From contig JAAFIG010000005.1 of assembly GCA_013298595.1 (NCBI GenBank), forward strand, positions 1-64,000: 64,000 nucleotides of DNA, in the 5' to 3' direction. This stretch comes from Deinococcales bacterium. GTDB taxonomy: Bacteria > Deinococcota > Deinococci > Deinococcales > JAAFIG01. Made by a program: the position numbers and the translations under genes. Under the pieces are notes generated by a model that had not been told where the DNA came from, did not search any database, and worked only from the letters and a program-made list of their open reading frames with translations. Positions within the stretch are counted from its first letter, which is position 1; each line of letters starts with the position of its first letter. Positions 53,585 through 61,893 of this stretch are shown in pieces.

Positions 53585-53841
53585 GCTGCGCTCCGAATAC
53601 CATGCCAAATTCGTTCTTTGATTATCAATTCGGTTTTGCTACTATGCACCACATACAATTCTCGAGTTGGTGCACTTAAATGTAAAGCACGGTATGCCTC
53701 AAGAGCCTCTGTTGAAGTTTGATAAGCATTTAACACAGCAATATCCTCGAGAATGCGGTACTCATTATCGCTATACGCTTTGATTGCCTCAAGTAACAAC
53801 CATGTTTCTGGGTGGGTTTGACGGATTTCGGAGTAGGTCAT
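53581..53841 (-). CDS. Small protein paired with the retropepsin gene
   Basis: 86 residues, not recognised by name. Helical N-terminal half ([24 protein letters not shown]) and a C-terminal strand-rich end ([19 protein letters not shown]). It overlaps the retropepsin start by four bases (GTGA), so the two are translationally coupled and probably work together. TACAAT (53848-53853) lies six bases before the ATG. A regulatory or toxin-antitoxin-like relationship is possible but unsupported. Confidence 0.7.
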   Translation of the reverse strand: MTYSEIRQTHPETWLLLEAIKAYSDNEYRILEDIAVLNAYQTSTEALEAYRALHLSAPTRELYVVHSSKTELIIKERIWHGIRSAA

Positions 53842-53865
53842 GGCGGCATTGTAGAACTTTTACAT

Positions 53866-53894
53866 TTGCTGATTGCAAGTTGTCACAGTAAACT
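53866..53894 (+). promoter_or_regulatory. asnS promoter, leaderless type
   Basis: TTGCTG (53866-53871), a 17-base spacer and TAAACT (53889-53894) end seven bases before the asnS ATG. Confidence 0.65.
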
Positions 53895-53901
53895 AGGCTT
53901 C

Positions 53902-55239
53902 ATGCGTGTTTTCATAAATGATATTGGGCGTTTTGCCGATCAAGAAGTGACGATTAAAGGTTGGCTTGGCGACAAAAGCGGCAAAGGCAAATTGCAATTC
54001 CTGAAACTTCGGGATGGCACAGGTTTTATTCAAGGTACCGTGTTTATTGGTGATGTTTCTGAAGAAACCTTTGAACTAGCAAAACGTATCCCACAAGAAT
54101 GCAGTCTCGAGGTGACAGGCATTGTTCGTGCCGATGCTCGAGCACCAAGTGGGTTTGAATTGTCTGTTCGTGAGATTAAAGTTGTGGCATTGCCCACCGA
54201 GGAATACCCGATCACCCCAAAGGAACACGGCACAGAATTTTTACTCGATAACCGACATTTGCATTTGCGGCACCGTAAACCTTGGGCGGCGCTGCGCGTG
54301 CGAGACACGATTAAAGCTGCCATCAACGATTTTTTTCACTCGAGAGGCTTTATCCAATTCGATAGTCCGTTCTTTATGCCAACGGCTGTCGAAGGCACAA
54401 CTAACCTTTTTGAAATCAGTTTATTTGACGAAGAAAAAGCTTATTTAAGCCAATCAGGGCAGTTATATGCCGAAGCTGGCGCAATGGCACACGGCAAGGT
54501 TTACACTTTTGGACCAACTTTCCGTGCTGAAAAAAGCAAAACCAGAAGGCACTTACTCGAGTTTTGGATGATCGAACCCGAAGTTGCCTATAACGACTGG
54601 GAGGATAACATGCGCCTCCAAGAAGATTTTGTCTCTTACTTGGTGGGTCGGGCACTCGAGGATCGCAAAACCGAATTGGAAATGCTTGAGCGTGATACCT
54701 CAAAGCTCGAGCCGAGTGCGGCTGGGAACTTCCCTCGAGTGAGTTATACAGAAGCCATTGACATGATTGCCAAAGCTATTGCATCTGGCAACCTGCCAGA
54801 AAATGTGGCAGCCGACACGCAACCCGTGGTTTGGGGCGACGATTTTGGAGCGCCACACGAAACCATTGTTGGTAGCCACTTTGACCGACCTGTGATGATT
54901 CACAGCTACCCAGCTAACATCAAAGCCTTTTACATGCAACCACAAGCTCATGACCCGCGTTTAGCAGCTTGCAACGACATGATTGCTCCAGAAGGGTACG
55001 GCGAAATTATCGGCGGTTCAGAGCGTATTCACGATTACGACTTACTTAAAGCCCGAATTCTCGAGCATGAACTGCCCCTCGAGCCATTTGATTGGTACTT
55101 AGACCTTCGCAAGTACGGTTCTGTGCCACACAGTGGTTTCGGGCTTGGACTCGAGCGTACTGTGGCATGGATTTGTGGTGTGCCACATTTACGCGAAGTG
55201 ATTCCATTCCCGCGAATGCTGACGCGAATGAAACCATAA
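53902..55239 (+). CDS. asnS: Asparaginyl-tRNA synthetase
   Basis: A 445-residue class IIb synthetase charging tRNA-Asn. OB-fold anticodon domain ([24 protein letters not shown]), then class II motif 1 ([14 protein letters not shown]), motif 2 ([25 protein letters not shown]) and motif 3 ([15 protein letters not shown]). ATG 53902 ([11 protein letters not shown]) is chosen by the promoter and by homology, while the longer frame begins in the divergent gene. Insertions near 290-330 ([22 protein letters not shown]) resemble those of Deinococcus/Thermus-type enzymes, from memory. Confidence 0.93.
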   Translation: MRVFINDIGRFADQEVTIKGWLGDKSGKGKLQFLKLRDGTGFIQGTVFIGDVSEETFELAKRIPQECSLEVTGIVRADARAPSGFELSVREIKVVALPTEEYPITPKEHGTEFLLDNRHLHLRHRKPWAALRVRDTIKAAINDFFHSRGFIQFDSPFFMPTAVEGTTNLFEISLFDEEKAYLSQSGQLYAEAGAMAHGKVYTFGPTFRAEKSKTRRHLLEFWMIEPEVAYNDWEDNMRLQEDFVSYLVGRALEDRKTELEMLERDTSKLEPSAAGNFPRVSYTEAIDMIAKAIASGNLPENVAADTQPVVWGDDFGAPHETIVGSHFDRPVMIHSYPANIKAFYMQPQAHDPRLAACNDMIAPEGYGEIIGGSERIHDYDLLKARILEHELPLEPFDWYLDLRKYGSVPHSGFGLGLERTVAWICGVPHLREVIPFPRMLTRMKP

Positions 55240-55250
55240 ATTTGGTAAAA

Positions 55251-55967
55251 ATGACGGAACTCGAACTCGAGACGTATTTGTTGCAAGTCACTGACCTTTT
55301 GAAGCCGTTAGGTTCACCAAAGCGTAGTCAGGCTGCAAAGGATGACAAGAATTCAAATCTTGAGTTTCTGGCTATTCGAGTTCCGATTCTTAAACAAGTG
55401 GCAACAAAAGATTTTTCATTGGCGCATTTGAATGAAACTCAGAGGCTCGAGGTGTGGGATTTTATTTGGCGCACATCTCCTTATTACGAGGTGATGGCTG
55501 TGGCGCTTTTTCATTATCGTTGCCAAGGCTTAAAGGTTACTCCAACAATATTTGCTGGGATTAAAAATTGGATTGCTCGAGTTGAAAATTGGGGTCATTG
55601 TGATGAATTCTCGTATATTTTGTCGTGTCTGACAGAATTAGAGCCAAAGAAAGTACTGCCTTACTTACAAGAATTAAACAACAGCGACAACATATGGCGA
55701 ATTCGGACTTCGATTGTCTCTACGGTGCATTATGCGGGTAAGAACTTGGTATATTTACCACCAGATGTGGTTTTTCCGCTCTTGGAAAATCATATTTCGC
55801 ATTGGGATAAATATGTTTCTAAAGCGGTTGGTTGGGTGTTGCGGGAAATGCGTCGAAAATACCCTGCTCAGGTTGAAGAATTTGTGATGGCAAATCATGA
55901 TGATTTAAGCGCAATGGCTTTGAAAATTTCAGGGGTTCAAATTGCTCGAGTAAAGGCACAATCATGA
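55251..55967 (+). CDS. DNA alkylation repair (AlkD-like HEAT) protein
   Basis: 238 residues of consecutive helical HEAT-like repeats. FLAIRVPILKQVAT, WRTSPYYEVMAVALFHYRC, WIARVENWGHCDEFSYILS and AVGWVLREMRRKYP match the DNA alkylation repair family, in which AlkD excises positively charged lesions. The usual catalytic WxxxD appears as NWGHCDEF. The start at 55251 lies 12 bases after asnS. No ribosome-binding site is visible. Its end overlaps the kinase gene by ATGA. Confidence 0.75.
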   Translation: MTELELETYLLQVTDLLKPLGSPKRSQAAKDDKNSNLEFLAIRVPILKQVATKDFSLAHLNETQRLEVWDFIWRTSPYYEVMAVALFHYRCQGLKVTPTIFAGIKNWIARVENWGHCDEFSYILSCLTELEPKKVLPYLQELNNSDNIWRIRTSIVSTVHYAGKNLVYLPPDVVFPLLENHISHWDKYVSKAVGWVLREMRRKYPAQVEEFVMANHDDLSAMALKISGVQIARVKAQS

Positions 55968-56491
55968 AGCTTATTTTCTTGTATGGCGCTCCAGGCACAG
56001 GCAAACTAACCGTGGCTCGAGAACTCGCAGTCTTAACGGGTTTTCGGTTGTTCCATAATCATTTGACTGTGGATTTAGCCAAAACGCTGTTTGATTTTGG
56101 CACACCAGAATACCTCGAGTACGTGCGCTCGTTGCGTGCCGAGGCATTGGCTCGAGCCGCTAAAAGCAATATCAATCTGATTTTTACGTTCTGGTACTCT
56201 AAGGAATCTGAAGTGTCAGTGACACGTTACCAGCGCATCATCGAAGAAAATGGGGGAGAGGTGGTGTTTATAAAACTCTTTTGCCTACCAGAAATTCTCG
56301 AGCAACGTGTCTTAAATCCTGAACGAAAAAACTGGAAAATCTCGAGTCTGAGCGGTTTGAAAGCTGCTCTCGAGGACACGGATTTAAGTGCGGTTATTGC
56401 AGGTACAAAACTGGTTTTGGATACTTCAGTTCTCGAGCCAAGTTTGGCTGCGGCTGAAATCGCTGCACTGATAGGAATTGGAACGAAATAA
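55964..56491 (+). CDS. P-loop kinase-like protein (AAA_33/shikimate-kinase-like)
   Basis: 175 residues with Walker A GAPGTGKLTVARELA near the N-terminus, then HNHLTVDLAKTLFDFG, a lid-like RVLNPERKNWK and a Walker B-like strand NLIFTFWY. The pattern fits small-molecule or nucleic-acid kinases of the P-loop superfamily, and the substrate is not determinable. Start ATG overlaps the stop of the AlkD-like gene (ATGA), so the two are co-translated, possibly for a DNA-repair-linked step. Confidence 0.7.
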   Translation: MKLIFLYGAPGTGKLTVARELAVLTGFRLFHNHLTVDLAKTLFDFGTPEYLEYVRSLRAEALARAAKSNINLIFTFWYSKESEVSVTRYQRIIEENGGEVVFIKLFCLPEILEQRVLNPERKNWKISSLSGLKAALEDTDLSAVIAGTKLVLDTSVLEPSLAAAEIAALIGIGTK

Positions 56492-56529
56492 ATTCTTGGA
56501 TAGGAAATGAATTGGCGTTGACTGTTATC

Positions 56530-56549
56530 GGGTTAGGCACGCCTAACCC
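56530..56549. repeat. Hairpin element D
   Basis: GGGTTAGG-CACG-CCTAACCC (perfect 8-bp stem) continues into CCTACGGTATGTAACCCCG. The flanking CGTAGGGG-type sequence resembles hairpin repeats often seen dispersed in bacterial genomes. No T-run follows, so it is not an obvious terminator. The remainder of 56492-56640 has only the -10 box TATATT at 56627. Confidence 0.55.
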
Positions 56550-56640
56550 CTACGGTATGTAACCCCGCCCAACCTCCAGTAATCTGTTACATGTTAGGTT
56601 TCTCGCGTCTGTACAAGGTTATTTTGTATATTCTTGTTTT

Positions 56641-59607
56641 ATGACTCGAGTTTTGGCGGTTGTGCTGGTTTTGTTACTGGCTGGGTGTGGTGATAAACCT
56701 GTTGCTGTGAATCCCGCACCTGTGAATCCTGTTGTGCCTGCGCCTGCTGTTGGTGTTTCCGACGAACCTGGTCCAAATTTCTCGGCTGTTCTGCCTGCAC
56801 CGTCTAGCCCTGTTGCTGATGGTCTTTGGTCGAATCCTGCCACTTGGGGTGGGATTGTTCCCAAGGATGGTGCGTATGTGCTGATTCCTGAGGGTCGGGT
56901 GGTGCGCTTAAACACGGATACCGCTTTTCTGGCAGGTCTGCGGATTCAGGGAACACTGGTTTTTGATGATTCACAAAACCTTAAACTCGCCTCGAGATTC
57001 GTGCTGGTAGACAATGGTTTGTTGCAAATTGGTACGGAGGAGATTCCGTTTTCCCATAAAGCCATTATTACTTTAACGGGTACGGATGAAACCATCAATG
57101 TGATCGGCGAAGCCCCAATGAAAATGGGGACGAAATTTATTGGTACGAACATGGGTTCGGGTCGGCTCGAGATTCATGGTGCGCGGCGTGCAGCGCTGAG
57201 TTGGTCGCAACTCGAGGTCAGTGCGGCGGTTGGTGCGACGAGTATGACCTTAAAGGATGATGCCAGTTCTTGGCGTGTTGGTGATGAAATTGTGCTGGCT
57301 TCCTCGAGTTTTGATCCGACTGAAGCCGAACGACTAACCATTACGGCGGTTGCGGGTAAAACCGTTTCTTTTGCGCCTGCCTTGAAATTTGCCCATTGGG
57401 GGACATTACAAACTTTTGAAGGTAAAACCGTAGATCAACGTGCCGAAGTTGGGTTATTAACCCGAGATATTGTGATTCAAGGCGCGAGTGATTCTGCTGC
57501 CTCGAGTTTTGGTGGTCACGCAATGATGATGGGCGCGGTGGCTCGAGTCGAAGGCGTGGAGTTTAGGAATATGGGTCAGGCTGGAATTGCTGGGCGGTAC
57601 TCGTTTCATTGGCATTTTGCGGGTAATAAACCCAATGATTACTTTAAGAATAATAGTGTCCACAATTCGTTTCAACGGGCTGTGGTGGTGCATCGCACCA
57701 ATCAGGTGCTGGTTGAAAATAACGTGGCGTACAATGTTTTTAATCATATGTACGTACCTTCCGAGGATGGTAATGAAGAAGGTAGCCGCTTTATTCGGAA
57801 TCTGGGCGTGCTGAGTAAATCGCCACTCGAGAAAGATTTTGCTTTTCGGGTGGATAACACATTGTTTGGTAATTCAACCCAAGGAGAATTTCGCTCGAGT
57901 GTCTTCTGGGGGCGGAATTTTGGTGGGACATTCATTGGTAATCATGCGGCTGGAGCGCAAAATGGCAATGGTTTTTTCTTTGATTCGTTTAATAGCATTA
58001 CCGAACCAGCCGATAACGGCGCGTTGCGTTTCGAGGACAATGTAGCCCATTCGATTTACCGTGGTGAAACGGGTGGAGTCAATGCCGAAACATATCCCGA
58101 AGCCACCCTTGGGCATGGCATCATGTTCGGTGGTGAAAACATGGGCGATACGCTGCGCAGTGTGGTGCGAAGTACCGTCTATAAGAGCTTTGGTGGTTTT
58201 TGGGCAGAAGACCGTTCGTTTACAGTCAAGGATTCTATCGCAGCCGATAATGGTGCAGGTGTTTTTATTTTACGCAGTGTCCTAGATGATGTTTTAATTG
58301 TCTCTCAGACTGCCAATACCGCAGGGAATCGTCCTCGAGCTGGAGATGCTTTTGTCCGAGGCGCGATAGTCGCCCCACCATCGCATGGAATGTCTCGAGC
58401 GCCAGTTGTTAAGGATGTTACTGTGGTCAACGAAGCCGATACGGCAATTCATTACAATCGTCATGAAGCCAATCAAGGCGCAATCATCGAGCGATTAAAA
58501 CTGGTCAATACCAATCGTGCCATGAAACTGTATACCGCACCGATTTTTGAGTATTACTTTGATGAAACCATGTTGCCTGACCCAAATGGAACGGTCTTAA
58601 ACAATGGGCAAGCGGTGTATTGGGTGCATCAAAGGGCATTGCTTTTCGATGATGCTTGCACTTGGCATTCGGCTTTGAATGCGGGCAGTTGCCCATTGCA
58701 AAATGGTTTACAAGTGACCGTCCCAAATGTTGGGCGTTCCGACCCTCGACCAATTGCCTTTGCCACCGAGAACGGACGAGCCAATGCCCTTAGCGACCCA
58801 TTTGCAGGAGAATTATCTCGAGCCGTGCTGGGCAATAACAATCGGTATTTGGTCAACTGGAACGAAAATAATCCAGGCTCGAGTCTCGAGTTACTTTTTG
58901 AAAGCACTGCCAGTAAAAACGTGCAATTGGTCTTGGCTGCCAGTGGCGCACCAACACAAATCAGTCTAAATAATCTGGTCTTGCCATCAGTCTCGAGCGT
59001 GGTGCAATTAAACTCGAGCAGTGGGTATTTTTTCGATGCGAGTCGTCAGCGTTTGTATGTGGGAATTATTGGCGATGCAACTGCTCAACGATTAAAGATT
59101 ATAGCACCATTCACCAGCACGTTCTTGGGGCGTTCAGCCAACTCGAGCAGCACAGTTCAGGGCTTAAATTATCAGTATTTTGAAGGCAATTTTGCTGCGC
59201 CGCGAATCCAACTCAGCGGCACTCCAATCAAATCTGGCACGGTTACTGACCTCGAGCTCAATATGCGAAACCGCGACACCAACCTTGGGGTTGTTTTTAA
59301 TGGCTTTTTGAACATTCCAACCACAGGGTTTTATCAACTTGCCTCGAGCGCCGATGGAAGCGCCGATATCCGCATTGGCGGCGAACGCATAGTCTCGGAG
59401 GTTGAAGGTGTGAATTACGTTGGGGTTGGCGCTCATGAAGTTGCACTGGTAGCATTACAACAAGGACTACATCCGATTCAAATTGTGTACAGCTTTAGAA
59501 CACAAGGCAGTGTCACTCCCGACATGAATATGCTCTGGAAAAAAGTCATCACACCTGCCCCAGAATTGGATTACGAACTGATTCCCGCTTCGGCATTTCG
59601 TCGGTAA
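56641..59607 (+). CDS. Lipoprotein with G8 domain, parallel beta-helix and PA14-like C-terminus
   Basis: 988 residues. Lipobox LLAGC (Cys16), Pro/Val linker, then a G8 domain (about 60-190: GLWSNPATWGGIVPKDG...VRLNTDTAFLAGLRIQGTLVFDD). A right-handed parallel beta-helix follows (FHWHFAGNKPNDYFKNNSVHNSFQRAVVVHRTNQ...), and a C-terminal PA14-like domain (YFEGNFAAPRIQLSG, FNGFLNIPTTGFYQLASSADGSADIRIGGERI). This order recalls animal CEMIP/TMEM2 hyaluronan-processing proteins and bacterial G8 proteins, so a surface polysaccharide-binding or depolymerising role is likely but unproven. TATATT is eight bases before the ATG. Confidence 0.82.
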   Translation: MTRVLAVVLVLLLAGCGDKPVAVNPAPVNPVVPAPAVGVSDEPGPNFSAVLPAPSSPVADGLWSNPATWGGIVPKDGAYVLIPEGRVVRLNTDTAFLAGLRIQGTLVFDDSQNLKLASRFVLVDNGLLQIGTEEIPFSHKAIITLTGTDETINVIGEAPMKMGTKFIGTNMGSGRLEIHGARRAALSWSQLEVSAAVGATSMTLKDDASSWRVGDEIVLASSSFDPTEAERLTITAVAGKTVSFAPALKFAHWGTLQTFEGKTVDQRAEVGLLTRDIVIQGASDSAASSFGGHAMMMGAVARVEGVEFRNMGQAGIAGRYSFHWHFAGNKPNDYFKNNSVHNSFQRAVVVHRTNQVLVENNVAYNVFNHMYVPSEDGNEEGSRFIRNLGVLSKSPLEKDFAFRVDNTLFGNSTQGEFRSSVFWGRNFGGTFIGNHAAGAQNGNGFFFDSFNSITEPADNGALRFEDNVAHSIYRGETGGVNAETYPEATLGHGIMFGGENMGDTLRSVVRSTVYKSFGGFWAEDRSFTVKDSIAADNGAGVFILRSVLDDVLIVSQTANTAGNRPRAGDAFVRGAIVAPPSHGMSRAPVVKDVTVVNEADTAIHYNRHEANQGAIIERLKLVNTNRAMKLYTAPIFEYYFDETMLPDPNGTVLNNGQAVYWVHQRALLFDDACTWHSALNAGSCPLQNGLQVTVPNVGRSDPRPIAFATENGRANALSDPFAGELSRAVLGNNNRYLVNWNENNPGSSLELLFESTASKNVQLVLAASGAPTQISLNNLVLPSVSSVVQLNSSSGYFFDASRQRLYVGIIGDATAQRLKIIAPFTSTFLGRSANSSSTVQGLNYQYFEGNFAAPRIQLSGTPIKSGTVTDLELNMRNRDTNLGVVFNGFLNIPTTGFYQLASSADGSADIRIGGERIVSEVEGVNYVGVGAHEVALVALQQGLHPIQIVYSFRTQGSVTPDMNMLWKKVITPAPELDYELIPASAFRR

Positions 59608-59668
59608 AACAAGGCTCGAGTTCAAATTAACTGATATTCAAGTTGCAGACTTAATGTAATGTGGCGGC

Positions 59669-59697
59669 TTGCTGAATCGTGTATTTCAGAAGATACT
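59669..59697 (+). promoter_or_regulatory. Promoter of the alpha/beta hydrolase gene, leaderless type
   Basis: TTGCTG (59669-59674), 17 bases and GATACT (59692-59697), seven bases before the ATG at 59705. The -35 hexamer is identical to that of asnS. Confidence 0.6.
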
Positions 59698-59704
59698 AGA
59701 AGTT

Positions 59705-60670
59705 ATGAAATGGTTACTATTTGTTTTGGCACTCTCGAGTGTGGTTGTCGCAGCCAGAGATTTTCCTGATCCCAGCACCAGCCCAAACAGTATTGTTGCA
59801 CTGCAAGCACGGGCTTACGTTGGCAGTGCCATCACCCTCGAGCGCCGCTTAAAAGATGGGATCAATTACCGTCAATGGGTGGCTTCGTACCAATCCGATG
59901 GTCTTAAAATACTGGCTTTGCTGACCATTCCCAAAGCCAAAATGCCAAAAAAAGGTTTTCCTGTGATTGTTTTTAACCACGGATACATCCCACCTGAGCA
60001 GTACCGCACCACCGAAAAATACGTGGCGTACCAAGCAGGTTTTGCCAAGAATGGGTACATTGTTTTTAAGCCCGATTACCGAGGTCATGGCTTCTCGCAA
60101 GGCAAACCCTCGAGTGCGTATTCTGCGCCTGATTACACCATAGATGTGATGAATGCCGTCTCGAGTATTAAAAAATTACCACAAGCCAATGCGGCTCGAG
60201 TTGGACTTTGGGGTCATTCAATGGGCGGGTATTTGAGTTTACGAGCCTTGGTGCTTGGCTCAGGGGCAAAAGCCGCTGTGATTTGGGGTGGCGTGGTTGC
60301 TTCGCATTTGGACATTATTAAATTCTGGAACTCGAGAAGTACAGCCGAAAACTCGAGATTCAGACGGTACGCTAAGGAACGCGAAGTGATTTACAAGAAA
60401 TTTGGGAGTCCCACAGAGAATCCTGCGTTTTGGAATGCTCTAAGTGCCAATACCTTTATTACTGCGCCAATTGCACCAATTCAGTTGCATCATGGAATTT
60501 CGGACACGGTTGTACCCGTGGCTTTCTCGAGAACGCTCTCGAGTCAACTTAGAAGCGTTGGCAGTCCCGTCGAAATGTATGCGTATCCGCGCACAGACCA
60601 TAACCTTTCGCAGAGTTTTAATACTGCCATGCGGCGCAGTGTGGTTTTCTTTGACCGTTACTTAAAATAA
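59705..60670 (+). CDS. Exported alpha/beta hydrolase (S9/dienelactone-hydrolase-like)
   Basis: 321 residues with signal peptide MKWLLFVLALSSVVVAARD. The alpha/beta hydrolase core shows FNHGYIPPEQY (oxyanion loop), DYRGHGFSQGKP, GLWGHSMGGYLSLRA (nucleophile Ser), HHGISDTVVPVAFS (Asp) and RTDHNLS (His). Secreted esterase or peptidase. A longer frame from 59669 starts before the promoter's -10, so 59705 is preferred. Location after the G8 lipoprotein suggests extracellular polymer degradation. Confidence 0.82.
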   Translation: MKWLLFVLALSSVVVAARDFPDPSTSPNSIVALQARAYVGSAITLERRLKDGINYRQWVASYQSDGLKILALLTIPKAKMPKKGFPVIVFNHGYIPPEQYRTTEKYVAYQAGFAKNGYIVFKPDYRGHGFSQGKPSSAYSAPDYTIDVMNAVSSIKKLPQANAARVGLWGHSMGGYLSLRALVLGSGAKAAVIWGGVVASHLDIIKFWNSRSTAENSRFRRYAKEREVIYKKFGSPTENPAFWNALSANTFITAPIAPIQLHHGISDTVVPVAFSRTLSSQLRSVGSPVEMYAYPRTDHNLSQSFNTAMRRSVVFFDRYLK

Positions 60671-60961
60671 TTTATTCACTCGAGCAGTTGAGAAACTAGA
60701 GTGTTTTAGCTCGAGCAAATAGATGGGTTCAGATTTTCTAGTGCACTTTTGGATGTGCTGACAAGGGTGTACAGCATGACTAGCTCGAGCCATTTGCAGC
60801 AAAATGCTTGCGAAGATAAAGTTATGCGGAAAAGTTTTTGTTAAGCCCTGAGTTAGCAAAAACCGCATTGTGTTTTGCTTTTACCCGCTAAATCACCGCA
60901 CATTCGAGGGGGTTCGCTTCTAGACTGTGAATGTGTTTGCTTGAGAATTGGGATTTAGCAT
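60671..60961. other. Intergenic region with one bulged hairpin
   Basis: 290 bases without a convincing gene. CTCGAG occurs three times. GCGG-(AAAAG)-TTTTTG pairs with CAAAAACCGC (60826-60866), followed by ATTGTGTTTTGCTTTT, a possible terminator for the upstream hydrolase although 155 bases away. Short open frames here lack start signals and family resemblance. Confidence 0.4.
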
Positions 60962-61687
60962 TTAACCGTCGAGCGATGTATGTAAATACCAGTAGCCCTG
61001 TAAAGGCAAAAATTTATAGGTGGGATTATAAAAAAGATGTTTCGCTTTTGAGAAATCATATTCGGTGTAGACAAAAACTTTCCAGTAATGATTGCCAAAA
61101 CTTCCGGCTCGAAAACGCCAAAACCAGTATTCAAATCTGTCTCCAAATTTCTTTCGTTCAATTTGACGCTCACCAAACTGCTTTGGTAGAAGACTCACTA
61201 GCATATTCCACTCAGACAACTGCTCCTTTGTAAAGCCTCGGGTGATTTCTTGCTCACTTTGGGAGTAATTAGAGTAGTTTTTACTGATAGACTCTGTGAG
61301 CTTGCCTAGGGCAACTAATCGTTGAAAATTCTTTTGGTGAGTCGAAAATTCTGCTAATAGTCTACTATGTCTTGGAACAAAGCAACCGCACTCTATTCGA
61401 CCTTGCTGATATGCAAACAAAAAAGCGGGAATCGAAACTAAAAAAATTGCAATATAAGCAAAGCTGAAAGGTTTAGTGTAAAAACCAGCAGTAAAAAAAT
61501 CGGGAATAAGGCTTCTCGAGACAATCCAAAGAGGAATAATCAATGCTGTTCCAAGAGAAAACAAAATCACTACAAATTCAAACCTTTGCATAACAGCACA
61601 AAGAAAAAAGTATGTCAGTACATTAACCCCAAACCAAACAGCCAATCTTCTGGGTACAGAAACATTTGAACGGAAACTTTTTAACAT
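60962..61687 (-). CDS. Hypothetical membrane protein, 241 aa
   Basis: Not recognised. Three hydrophobic helices (about 14-100: WFGVNVLTYFFLCAVM, FVVILFSLGTALIIPLWIV, FSFAYIAIFLVSIPAFLFAY), a short CGCF-containing loop, and a 140-residue hydrophilic C-terminal part with many aromatics (FEYWFWRFRAGSFGNHYWKVF). AT-rich with only one CTCGAG in 726 bases and a codon choice that looks less regular than its neighbours, so it may be recently acquired. Reading frame and coding look are reasonable but not proven. Confidence 0.6.
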   Translation of the reverse strand: MLKSFRSNVSVPRRLAVWFGVNVLTYFFLCAVMQRFEFVVILFSLGTALIIPLWIVSRSLIPDFFTAGFYTKPFSFAYIAIFLVSIPAFLFAYQQGRIECGCFVPRHSRLLAEFSTHQKNFQRLVALGKLTESISKNYSNYSQSEQEITRGFTKEQLSEWNMLVSLLPKQFGERQIERKKFGDRFEYWFWRFRAGSFGNHYWKVFVYTEYDFSKAKHLFYNPTYKFLPLQGYWYLHTSLDG

Positions 61688-61893
61688 AAAAACACTTACG
61701 ACTTAACAAGCAATTTAGTTTCATACAATCTTGGCGGCTGACCCAAGCCCACGCACTCGAGAAATCAAGAACCGCCTCGGCTCGAGTACACTTCAGTGCT
61801 GTTTTTGCTTACCTCGAGACCAGATTTACCAGTTGGGTGTAACGTAAATCAAAGCTCGAGGGGCTTTTGTGCTCCTCGAGCTGACTTGATCGT
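61688..61893 (-). terminator. Terminator with CTCGAG stem (61853-61882) in a CTCGAG-rich gap
   Basis: AGCTCGAGG (61853-61861) and CCTCGAGCT (61874-61882) form a 9-bp stem, extended by GC/GC, just downstream of the subtilase stop. A weak T-run (TTTGATTT) follows on minus. The rest of the gap has three more CTCGAG and no gene. Confidence 0.65.

Noticed and set aside
60776-60940. tRNA gene suspected from GGTTCG-like sequence
   Set aside because: No cloverleaf arms, anticodon loop or CCA-compatible end could be built.
60671-60961. Small minus-strand protein of about 68 residues
   Set aside because: No ribosome-binding site, -10 box or family resemblance, and the sequence includes hairpin arms.
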